Shown: in pieces, positions 56,683 through 64,000 of the stretch
Layout: every line of letters starts with the position of its first letter
Position numbering within the stretch: position 1 is the stretch's first letter
DNA from: Rhizobium sp. J15
GTDB lineage: Bacteria; Pseudomonadota; Alphaproteobacteria; Rhizobiales; Rhizobiaceae
DNA: 64,000 nucleotides
Direction of reading: 5' to 3'
Assembly (NCBI RefSeq): GCF_002531825.1
Contig: NZ_NWSX01000003.1
Coordinates: 186,001 to 250,000, forward strand
Position numbers and translations under genes: made by a program
The notes under the pieces: model-generated
The model's database searches: none
What the model was told of the DNA's origin: nothing
Seen by the model: only the letters and a program-made list of their open reading frames with translations

Positions 56683-57801
56683 TTATGGCTTTGCCAGTAT
56701 TCCGCCGCTGACAGGAGCAGCAACTCCTGTCGTGCCGGGAAACGTCAATGGCAGCCCGTCCAGCGAGCGGACGGCGAGGTAGGCCCAGGCCTCGGCCTCC
56801 ATCGCATCACCGTCGAAGCCCGCCTCCTCGGCGGTCAGCACGCGCGATCCCAGCCCTTCGGCCATGGCCGAGAACTCCGCCATCAGCGTGCGGTTCAGCC
56901 GCCCGCCGCCGCAGACGATATAGATCGACGGGGTCTCGGGCAGGAAACCGGCCGATTTGATGATCGAGGCGGCCGCGACATGCGCGAGCGTCCGGGCGCC
57001 GTCTTCAAGGCTCGCTTCGCCCTGACGAAGCGGTGCGAAATCGCCTCGGTCGAGCGAGCGGCGAACATTGCCACGGAAGAACGGGCTTTCCAAATAGCGC
57101 TCCGCAAGCGCGGCGATGACCTTGCCGCGTCCGCCGATTTCGCCGCCGGGATCGAAGATTTTGCCGGTCTGCATCTCCACCCACTGGTCGATCAGCGTAT
57201 TGCCCGGCCCGCTGTCGAAGGCCGATATCCGGCCGTCCGTGCCGATAAAGGTCAGATTGGAGATGCCGCCGATATTGACGAAGCACACCGCTTGTCCGGC
57301 CTGCTGGAGTTTGCCCGCAAGCGCTGCGTGATATGCCGGCACCAGCGGGGCGCCCTGCCCGCCATGCGCCATGTCCTTGGCGCGCATGTCGTAGACCACC
57401 GATATGCCCGTTCGGCGCGCCAGTTCCCGGCCGTCGCCGATCTGGATCGTCAGCCCCTCGTCGGGCCGGTGAAGCACGGTCTGGCCATGAAAGCCCAAAA
57501 CATCGACGGCATCGGCGGAGAGCCCGAAATGCTTCAGAAATGCCGTAACGGCATCTGCATGACGTAAAGTCAGTTCAAGTTCGATCTCGCGCAGCTCGGC
57601 CGGCCGTTCGTTTCGATCGTTCAGCGGACGAGCCAGTTCCAGCGCCTGCTTGAGCCGGTCGCGAAAAGCCGCGTCGTAAGGCACGCCCAGGAACGGCCCG
57701 CGTTCGATGAAGCCGCGGCCGTCGGTTCTGATCAGCGCGACGTCGATTCCGTCCATCGACGTGCCGCTCATCAGCCCGATCGCAGTCCTGATGACATCCA
57801 T
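56683..57801 (-). CDS. anmK: anhydro-N-acetylmuramic acid kinase
   Basis: A 372-residue kinase that converts recycled anhydro-MurNAc to MurNAc-6-phosphate. [18 protein letters not shown] at the start is the family signature and nucleotide site. [13 protein letters not shown] and [12 protein letters not shown] are also typical. GGGAGG stands before the ATG at 57801. It is divergent from tyrS, a pairing usual in proteobacteria, with 128 bases between the starts. Confidence 0.95.
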   Translation of the reverse strand: MDVIRTAIGLMSGTSMDGIDVALIRTDGRGFIERGPFLGVPYDAAFRDRLKQALELARPLNDRNERPAELREIELELTLRHADAVTAFLKHFGLSADAVDVLGFHGQTVLHRPDEGLTIQIGDGRELARRTGISVVYDMRAKDMAHGGQGAPLVPAYHAALAGKLQQAGQAVCFVNIGGISNLTFIGTDGRISAFDSGPGNTLIDQWVEMQTGKIFDPGGEIGGRGKVIAALAERYLESPFFRGNVRRSLDRGDFAPLRQGEASLEDGARTLAHVAAASIIKSAGFLPETPSIYIVCGGGRLNRTLMAEFSAMAEGLGSRVLTAEEAGFDGDAMEAEAWAYLAVRSLDGLPLTFPGTTGVAAPVSGGILAKP

Positions 57802-57929
57802 GAGGCTTGCCTCCCATGCGATTCCCGGATGCACTTTCGTAAAAACAGTGCTAAACGCGCCGCGACAGATCAACAACAACGAAGTTGCGCCAACCCATGG
57901 GGCCGCGCAGACACCAAGAGACGAAAGCC

Positions 57930-59186
57930 ATGTCCGAGTTCAAGTCCGATTTCCTCCGCACGCTGAAAGAGCGCGGCTTCATTCATCAGATCTCTGATGA
58001 AAGCGGCCTCGACGACCTCTTCGCCAAGGAAACCGTGACGGCCTATATCGGCTACGACCCGACGGCATCGAGCCTCCACGTCGGTCATCTCACCCAGATC
58101 ATGATGCTGCACTGGCTGCAGGCGACGGGCCACCGCCCGATTTCGCTGATGGGCGGCGGCACCGGCATGGTCGGCGACCCTTCCTTCAAGGAGGAGGCCC
58201 GCAAGCTGATGACGGTCGAGACGATCGAGCAGAATATCGCCTCGATCAAGAGCTGCTTCTCGAACTATCTCGATTACGAAAAGCCCGGCAATGCGGCGTT
58301 GATGATCAATAATGCCGAATGGCTGCGTTCGTTGAATTACCTGGAGTTCCTGCGCGATGTCGGCCGCCATTTCTCGGTCAACCGCATGCTGTCCTTCGAC
58401 AGCGTGAAGACGCGCCTGGATCGCGAGCAGTCGCTGTCCTTCCTGGAATTCAACTACATGATCCTCCAGGCTTACGATTTCGTCGAGCTTGCCAAGCGCT
58501 ACGATTGCCGTCTGCAGATGGGCGGTTCGGACCAATGGGGCAATATCGTCAACGGCATCGATCTCGGTCACCGCATGGGGACGCCGCAGCTTTATGCGCT
58601 CACCTCGCCGCTGCTGACGACCTCGTCCGGCGCCAAGATGGGCAAGTCGGCGTCCGGTGCTGTCTGGCTGAATGCCGACCTGCTGCCCGTCTATGACTTC
58701 TGGCAGTATTGGCGCAACACCGAGGACGCCGATGTGCCGCGCTTCCTCAAGCTCTTCACCACGCTGCCGATGGACGAAATCGCCCGTCTTTCGGCAATCG
58801 GCGGCTCGGAGCTGAACGAAGTCAAGAAGATCCTGGCGACCGAAGTCACCGCGATCCTGCACGGCCGCCCGGCCGCCGAGCAGGCCGCGGAAACGGCGCG
58901 CAAGACCTTCGAGGAAGGTGGGCTCTCCGAAAACCTACCTTCGGTCGATATTCCGGCCACGGAACTGGATGGCGGCATCGGCCTGCTCTCGCTGATGGTC
59001 CGCGCCGGTCTTGCCGGTTCGAACGGCGAAGCCCGCCGCCATGTCCAGGGCGGCGCCGTGCGTATCAACGACCAGGCGGTCAGCGACGAACGCCGCCTGA
59101 TCGGCAGCGGCGAAATCACCGCCGACGGCGTCATCAAGCTCTCGCTCGGCAAGAAGAAGCACATCCTGATCCGCCGCGCGGCCTAA
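57930..59186 (+). CDS. tyrS: tyrosyl-tRNA synthetase
   Basis: A 418-residue class I synthetase. The HIGH-like motif is in [10 protein letters not shown] and the KMSKS loop is [10 protein letters not shown]. The tyrosine-site [11 protein letters not shown] is present. A C-terminal S4 domain (about 355-418, [16 protein letters not shown]) binds tRNA. The ATG at 57930 gives the normal N-terminus; in-frame upstream codons add an unlikely extension. A terminator hairpin follows. Confidence 0.97.
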   Translation: MSEFKSDFLRTLKERGFIHQISDESGLDDLFAKETVTAYIGYDPTASSLHVGHLTQIMMLHWLQATGHRPISLMGGGTGMVGDPSFKEEARKLMTVETIEQNIASIKSCFSNYLDYEKPGNAALMINNAEWLRSLNYLEFLRDVGRHFSVNRMLSFDSVKTRLDREQSLSFLEFNYMILQAYDFVELAKRYDCRLQMGGSDQWGNIVNGIDLGHRMGTPQLYALTSPLLTTSSGAKMGKSASGAVWLNADLLPVYDFWQYWRNTEDADVPRFLKLFTTLPMDEIARLSAIGGSELNEVKKILATEVTAILHGRPAAEQAAETARKTFEEGGLSENLPSVDIPATELDGGIGLLSLMVRAGLAGSNGEARRHVQGGAVRINDQAVSDERRLIGSGEITADGVIKLSLGKKKHILIRRAA

Positions 59187-59213
59187 AAACGCCGTAGCAA
59201 GCCGAAACTCGCC

Positions 59214-59245
59214 AACGCGCCGCTCCCACCCGGGGGTGGCGCGTT
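59214..59245. terminator. hairpin terminator after tyrS
   Basis: AACGCGCC and GGCGCGTT pair (8 bp) around a loop that has a further CCACC/GGGTGG-like pairing. It lies 28 bases after tyrS and 21 before the end of a convergent small gene. Confidence 0.6.
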
Positions 59246-59265
59246 TGCACGACCAGCCAAAGCAA

Positions 59266-59550
59266 TCACTGTGCTCCCCGCTGATAGGTCAGATCGTTTC
59301 GCTGGTCTTCGCGCAGCAGGCGGCTCGGCGGATCGATCCCCGGCGCAGGCGTCACCCGTGACCACCAGCTGATCGAGAAGATCGGCGCGGTTACCGTCGC
59401 ATCGAGCGGAACCATCAGCATGTGGTCGGAACGGATGCCCTCCGACGGCTTCAGCCGACCAACCTTGTCAGCCGAATAGGAAGCCTGGTGACCGATTGCG
59501 ACGGCGATCACGGCGGCCGATGCGAAAGAGACTGTCCGGGCGCACAGCAT
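59266..59550 (-). CDS. small putative exported protein
   Basis: A 94-residue protein. The first 27 residues are hydrophobic with a basic start (MLCARTVSFASAAVIAVAIG), ending at SYSA, which fits a signal peptide. The mature part is short and has no Cys. No family is recognised. It is divergent from the GH13 gene with a 171-base gap. The frame stays open over the whole GH13 gene on this strand, but that part is a codon-bias shadow. Confidence 0.5.
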   Translation of the reverse strand: MLCARTVSFASAAVIAVAIGHQASYSADKVGRLKPSEGIRSDHMLMVPLDATVTAPIFSISWWSRVTPAPGIDPPSRLLREDQRNDLTYQRGAQ

Positions 59551-59721
59551 GGCATTCTCCGTCGGCCCTCTATTCAGGCCGAAACTCCACCTTACATCAG
59601 GATACGCTAAAACGTTCCGGCGTCGATGACGAAATTGCCGGCTGCCAGCCGCGGCGCTTTGCCGTTTCGGAACCTTTTCCGCCCGCCGGGATTTGCGACC
59701 AGATGGATTTGGAGCGCCGGC

Positions 59722-61383
59722 ATGATCAACGACCTCTGGTATAAGAACGCCGTCATCTATTGCCTGTCTGTGGAGACCTTCATGGATGCCAACGGCGACG
59801 GCGTGGGCGACTTCCAGGGGCTGATGCGCCGTCTCGATTATCTCTCCGGCCTCGGCGTGACGGCGATCTGGCTCATGCCCTTTCAGGCTTCCCCCGGTCG
59901 CGACGACGGTTACGACGTCTCCGATTATTACAACGTCGATCCGCGCTACGGCACGCTCGGCGATTTCGTCGAATTCACCCATGGCGCCAAGCAGCGCGGC
60001 ATCCGGGTGCTGATCGACCTGGTCATCAATCACACATCCAAGGACCATCCATGGTTTCAGGACGCCAGAAGCGATCCGCAGTCGCGCTATCGTGACTGGT
60101 ATGTCTGGTCGGAGAAAAAGCCGGCGAATGCGGATCAGGGCATGGTCTTTCCCGGTGTACAGAAGACCACCTGGACCTATGACGAGAAAGCCAAAGCCTA
60201 CTATTTCCACCGCTTTTACGATCACCAGCCCGATCTCAACACCTCCAATCCCGAGGTGCAGGCGGAAATCCTGAAGATCATGGGATTCTGGATCCAGCTC
60301 GGCGTCTCGGGCTTCCGCATGGATGCCGCGCCCTTCATCATTGCGACGAAAGGCGCGGATGTGACCAGACCGGTCGAGCAGTTCGACATGCTCAGGAAAT
60401 TCCGCGAATTCCTCCAATGGCGCCTGGGCGATTCCATCGTGCTGGCGGAGGCCAATATCCTGCCGAAGGATAATTTCGAATATTTCGGGGACGATGGCGA
60501 CCGCATGCAGATGATGTTCAATTTCCAGGTCAATCAGACGCTGTTCTATGCTCTCGCGACGGCCGATGCGCGGCCTTTGAAGAAGGCGATGGAGGCCACC
60601 AAGCCGCGCCCGGCGACTGCGCAGTGGGGCCTCTTTCTTCGTAACCACGATGAGCTGGATCTTGGCCGCCTGACGGACAAGCAGCGCGACGCGGTCTTTG
60701 CCGCATTCGGTGCAGAGAAGGACATGCAGCTTTATGACAGGGGCATTCGACGGCGCCTGGCGCCCATGCTCGGCGGCGACCGTCGCAAGATCGAAATGGC
60801 CTACAGCCTGCTGTTCTCGCTGCCCGGAACGCCGGTCATCCGCTACGGCGACGAAATCGGCATGGGCGATGATCTGTGCCTGCCGGAGCGCAATTGTGCC
60901 CGCACCCCGATGCAATGGTCGACGGAACCGGAAGGCGGCTTCACCAAAAGTGAAAAGCCCGTTTCGCCGGTCATCAAGGATGGTCCCTACGGCTTCGAGC
61001 ATGTCAATGTCGCCGTCCAGCGGCGCGACCCGAACTCGCTGCTGAACTGGACGGAGCGGATGATCCGGATGCGCAAGGAGGCTCCCGAGATCGGCTGGGG
61101 CGATTTCTCAACGGTCGATACGGGGAACGACGGCGTGCTGGCGCTGCGCTATGACTGGCGCGGCAATTCGGTGCTGATCCTGCACAATCTGCATCCGCAC
61201 CCGGCGGAGGTGACCTTCGATCCCGATGTCGGTGAACATGGCCGGCTTCTGATCGATATCGCCGACAGCGCGAGCAGCGAGGCAGACGAGAAAGGTCGTC
61301 ATACCGTTGTGCTCGACGCCTATGGCTATCGCTGGTATCGGGTCGGCGGCCTCGACTATCTCCTCAGGCGGAAGGATATCTAG
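59722..61383 (+). CDS. GH13 family enzyme (trehalose synthase/alpha-glucosidase-like)
   Basis: A 553-residue alpha-amylase superfamily enzyme. Region I is DLVINHTSKDH, region II GFRMDAAPF has the Asp nucleophile, region III LAEANILPKDN has the Glu acid and region IV LRNHDELD has the third Asp. The start WYKNAVIYCLSVETFMDANGDG and the sequence overall resemble the trehalose synthase branch, but without the C-terminal maltokinase domain. The exact product is not settled. GGAG precedes the ATG at 59722. Confidence 0.9.
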   Translation: MINDLWYKNAVIYCLSVETFMDANGDGVGDFQGLMRRLDYLSGLGVTAIWLMPFQASPGRDDGYDVSDYYNVDPRYGTLGDFVEFTHGAKQRGIRVLIDLVINHTSKDHPWFQDARSDPQSRYRDWYVWSEKKPANADQGMVFPGVQKTTWTYDEKAKAYYFHRFYDHQPDLNTSNPEVQAEILKIMGFWIQLGVSGFRMDAAPFIIATKGADVTRPVEQFDMLRKFREFLQWRLGDSIVLAEANILPKDNFEYFGDDGDRMQMMFNFQVNQTLFYALATADARPLKKAMEATKPRPATAQWGLFLRNHDELDLGRLTDKQRDAVFAAFGAEKDMQLYDRGIRRRLAPMLGGDRRKIEMAYSLLFSLPGTPVIRYGDEIGMGDDLCLPERNCARTPMQWSTEPEGGFTKSEKPVSPVIKDGPYGFEHVNVAVQRRDPNSLLNWTERMIRMRKEAPEIGWGDFSTVDTGNDGVLALRYDWRGNSVLILHNLHPHPAEVTFDPDVGEHGRLLIDIADSASSEADEKGRHTVVLDAYGYRWYRVGGLDYLLRRKDI

Positions 61384-61484
61384 AGCATGATGCCGAAAAG
61401 TGTGAGCGGCTTTCGGACGACATCATGCTCTAACTCTTTAATTTAGAACAGGATTCAGATTTTAGGCCAACCGGGCCTAAAATC
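61382..61484. repeat. rhizobial palindromic intergenic repeat / bidirectional terminator
   Basis: Two inverted repeats follow each other between convergent genes. The first, 61382-61431, pairs AGAGCATGATG with CATCATGCTCT and CCGAAA with TTTCGG. The second, 61458-61484, pairs GATTTTAGGCC with GGCCTAAAATC around a 5-base loop. The first is a familiar dispersed sequence of Rhizobium genomes (recognised from memory). It includes the stop codon of the GH13 gene. It probably ends transcripts from both sides. Confidence 0.75.
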
Positions 61485-61506
61485 ATCCTCTAAGTCGCGT
61501 CCTGCC

Positions 61507-64000
61507 TCACTGGAATTCGAAGATCTGACGGAACACGCCCGGCGCGATGATCGACAGCGGGTTGATCTGCAGGTTCGGCTGGTCGAACTTCCCGGTGAGC
61601 TTGAAGGTGATGCCGATCAGGCCGCGGTCGCTGCCGTTGCCGAGGATGACGCCGATCAGGGGCAGTTCGGCGAACAGGCGATTGAGGCCGTAGGCCGGCA
61701 TGAAGGTGCCGGTCATGTCCATGTTGCCCTTGCGATCACGCACGATACCCTGGAAGGTCGCGCCGATCTGGTCGCCGCGCAGCACGCCGTTCTCGATGCC
61801 GATCATGCCGCCTCGCGAGACGATGCGTGCAAAGGCGCGCTGGAAGCGCTGCGATGACGTGTCGATATCGCGCTTCACCGCCTCGTTGAGGCTTCTTTGC
61901 TCATTCCCGACCGGCGTCGAGACGATCGAACGCAGGCGTTGTTCGTTGACGATCGAGAAGCGGCGCACGTCGAGCGAGCCGTCCCAGCCTCCCTGCGCTC
62001 CGAGCCGGATCGCAAGATTGAGAAGGCCGCCCTGCATGTGCTGGTAGAGATCGGCAAAACGCGATACTGCGCCGGCATCGCCGCTGGTGATGTTGATGAC
62101 ACCGCCGTCCTTCATCTGGCTTACCACGGCCTCGCCGCTGTCCGTGATGGCGGAAAAATTCAAGGCCTGCAGCTTGTCGCCACGCAGTGACACCAGTGCC
62201 TGGAAATTGCCGACCTTCTCGTCGTTGAAGCCGATGACATTCTTCAGCTTGGCGCGCACCGATACGGCAGTGTTGTCGCCATCGCCATCGCCATCTTCCT
62301 CGCTGTCCGAGCCTGATTTCAATCGCGCAATGACCGGGCGCGCGTCGGCGCTGTCGCCGGACACGGAGACGTCGAAATTGCCCTTGCTGCGTTTTACCGA
62401 CAAGGCGAAATCGTCGAGCGAGGAGAGCCTGACGCTGTCGAAATCCGCGGAGATCAAGCCCGTCTTGCCGACGTTCAGCGATCCGCTGGCGCCGAAACCG
62501 TCACCCTTCAGCCGGAAATTCTTGATCTCGGTGTTCTCGGGCGGGCCGGACATTTCGAATTCGGCGGAGGCGGCGATGCCGCCGCCTTTCGACCAGCCGA
62601 TCCAGGGCAGATCGAGCATCGATTTGGTGAGGTCGAGCTGAACGTTCTGCCGGTCATCGTCGATCCGCGTCAGCACCATCTTCAGATTGCCCCTGACGAT
62701 ATCGGAAAGTCCGGGCATCACCTTGCTGCGCTGGTCGTCGGAAAGCGTCGCCGTGATCACGCGCTGCCGCTCGACGCCGGAGGACGCCTCGACCGGCTCG
62801 GTCAGCTCGATATTGGCGGGAATGCCGTCGATCTCGCCCTTGGCGTCGAGTGTGATCGCCTTCGGATCGCCGTTCAGCACGCCGGTGACATTGCTGATCG
62901 TGCGGCCGGAAAACGGCTTGGCAAGATCGACGTCGGCGAGCTTCATGACGGCCTTCCATTCGGCCGGCGGCGGGTTTTGCGAGGATAGCAGCCCGAAATG
63001 CGCCTTCACGTTGGCGTCGATATGCCCCTTGAAATCGTCGGGCATGAAGCCGGCGCGCTGCAGAACCCGGATCGGCTTGTAGGTCAGGAGTTCGCCGATG
63101 GCGTCCGCCGCGCCCGATACCGCCAGATCGATATCGGCCATCAGCGGCTTGTCGTAGGCGGAAGGTATGACGAAGGTCCCCTGGCCGAGACCGACGGACC
63201 GGCCGGAAGGAAAATAGGACTTGCCGCTCTTGATGGAGACCGTCGCGACGGGGCCCGTCAGGTCGAAATGCGCTGCCGTGTCGCGCACCGGCGGAATGTC
63301 GCCGGCGACATTCATCCGCGTCCCCGCAATGTCGAAGCCGATGCGGATCTGGTTGGCGTCGAGCTTCAGTCCCTTGCCGCCGGCTGCCTCGTCCAGCCTG
63401 CCGAAAGGAATGAAGACAGAGATGGACGCGTCGGTGACGGTGCCGCCGAAAAGATTGCCGTGTACCCAGGTGCGCACCTTGGGCGCCATCCAGAACGGCC
63501 ACAGCTGCTTGATGGCCGTCGTCTGCAATTGTGACGACTGACCGGCGAAGCTGATCTGCGGGGACTTGTCGCCGAGCTTTATATCAAGCGATCCGTAGAG
63601 CGCTCCGAGCGGGCTGGAGACGGTCATGTTGGGAAACTGGAATTCACGGACGGCGACCATATAACGCCCGGTCGCCTGGATATCGAAGGAAAGCGGCTGT
63701 TCGCCGGATGCGCCGGGTGCTGCCGTGCCGCCGCTGATGAGCAGGTCGATGCCGAAGCCTTTGCCGGCCTGCGGGTCGAGCTTGTCGAGATCGATGAGGG
63801 CGCCGTTGATGGGAAGCGTGGTCGCGCCGAACCGCGCGTTCGACTTGGCGATCTCGATCGTCTGCTTGGTGAAGTCGTAGACGAGGTTGATTTGCCCGCC
63901 CGAAAGCTCCTGGGCATCGCCGTCCGCATAGATCAGGCCGGGATCGATGTCGATCGTCGCCGCAAGCGCCGGCTGCACGCCTTCGCGCGCCCGGCTGGCC
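61507..64000 (-). CDS. AsmA/DUF3971-type envelope protein (N-terminus outside window)
   Basis: The last 830 or so residues of a large protein; the frame is open past the window end, so the start is missing. The sequence is a long series of beta-rich repeats such as GDKSPQISFAGQSSQLQ and GKTGLISADFDSVRLSS. The C-terminal end is RLFAELPLIGVILGNG(S)... with GLIGITFKLTGKFDQP, a typical end for AsmA-like/DUF3971 proteins. Such proteins are anchored in the inner membrane, span the periplasm and carry phospholipids to the outer membrane. The family role is known; the role here is inferred. Confidence 0.85.
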   Translation of the reverse strand, partial: ASRAREGVQPALAATIDIDPGLIYADGDAQELSGGQINLVYDFTKQTIEIAKSNARFGATTLPINGALIDLDKLDPQAGKGFGIDLLISGGTAAPGASGEQPLSFDIQATGRYMVAVREFQFPNMTVSSPLGALYGSLDIKLGDKSPQISFAGQSSQLQTTAIKQLWPFWMAPKVRTWVHGNLFGGTVTDASISVFIPFGRLDEAAGGKGLKLDANQIRIGFDIAGTRMNVAGDIPPVRDTAAHFDLTGPVATVSIKSGKSYFPSGRSVGLGQGTFVIPSAYDKPLMADIDLAVSGAADAIGELLTYKPIRVLQRAGFMPDDFKGHIDANVKAHFGLLSSQNPPPAEWKAVMKLADVDLAKPFSGRTISNVTGVLNGDPKAITLDAKGEIDGIPANIELTEPVEASSGVERQRVITATLSDDQRSKVMPGLSDIVRGNLKMVLTRIDDDRQNVQLDLTKSMLDLPWIGWSKGGGIAASAEFEMSGPPENTEIKNFRLKGDGFGASGSLNVGKTGLISADFDSVRLSSLDDFALSVKRSKGNFDVSVSGDSADARPVIARLKSGSDSEEDGDGDGDNTAVSVRAKLKNVIGFNDEKVGNFQALVSLRGDKLQALNFSAITDSGEAVVSQMKDGGVINITSGDAGAVSRFADLYQHMQGGLLNLAIRLGAQGGWDGSLDVRRFSIVNEQRLRSIVSTPVGNEQRSLNEAVKRDIDTSSQRFQRAFARIVSRGGMIGIENGVLRGDQIGATFQGIVRDRKGNMDMTGTFMPAYGLNRLFAELPLIGVILGNGSDRGLIGITFKLTGKFDQPNLQINPLSIIAPGVFRQIFEFQ

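Noticed and set aside
59266..61002. A 578-codon open frame on the minus strand opposite the GH13 gene
   Set aside because: Only the last 94 codons lie outside the GH13 gene and have protein-like features; the rest is antisense shadow.

Overview
This looks like a chromosomal segment of a Rhizobium species (Rhizobiales; R. leguminosarum/etli-like). The grounds are the high GC content, the suf operon order, the YcnI-PCu(A)C copper protein, the DUF2336, DUF1489 and ATP12 genes, and the gene neighbourhoods. This is a judgement from gene content, not from a database search. I see no prophage, insertion sequence, CRISPR array or rRNA. Apart from a few palindromic repeats and one nuclease remnant, it is ordinary core genome.

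Layout. 1-6 kb: a DUF2336 protein, a flavin reductase-nitroreductase pair, an exported proline-rich-tailed protein and threonyl-tRNA synthetase. 6-10 kb: DUF1697 protein, yidD and a NifU-like protein on the minus strand; folE, hisI and a patatin-like lipase on the plus strand, with a candidate tetrahydrofolate-II riboswitch in front of folE. 10-18 kb: CBS protein, rhomboid protease (with a terminator inside its leader), PAS and PilZ proteins, proline iminopeptidase, a transglutaminase-like peptidase and a D,D-carboxypeptidase with a SPOR domain. 18-26 kb: L-serine dehydratase, two membrane proteins, a LiuR-like MerR regulator with its own operator, MgtE, a catalytically degenerate peptide deformylase, a BON protein and a small exported repeat protein. 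26-33 kb: tRNA-Leu(GAG), lipB, an EamA transporter, pccA, GNAT and DUF188 proteins, and a guanidine-II riboswitch controlling a SugE/Gdx exporter. 33-40 kb: doxX, pccB, ATP12, HAD phosphatase, RluA-type pseudouridine synthase, crcB and copper-handling proteins. 40-45 kb: tandem glycine riboswitch plus gcvT-gcvH-gcvP. 45-54.6 kb: GH25 lysozyme, an orphan mini flagellar-rod protein and the complete minus-strand suf operon. 54.6-64 kb: alpha/beta hydrolase, acyltransferase, anmK, tyrS, a GH13 enzyme and an AsmA-type protein cut off by the window end.

How the genes work together. The suf genes (two cysteine desulfurases, SufBCD scaffold, SufT, SufA) form one iron-sulfur assembly operon. Its putative promoter carries a TGA-N9-TCA RirA-type box over the -35 and an Irr-type (ICE) box just past the -10, which suggests dual iron control. 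The gcv operon is governed by glycine through a tandem riboswitch. LipB supplies the lipoyl group that GcvH needs. SdaA and the gcv system both bear on serine and glycine turnover. PccA and PccB are the two subunits of propionyl-CoA carboxylase, but they are encoded about 2 kb apart on opposite strands.

Most notable for a second look are three RNA switches (one well known, one strong by motif, one candidate), the suf promoter, the terminator in the rhomboid leader, the deformylase-like and NifU-like proteins that have lost metal ligands, and a GIY-YIG nuclease remnant between inverted palindromes inside the suf operon.
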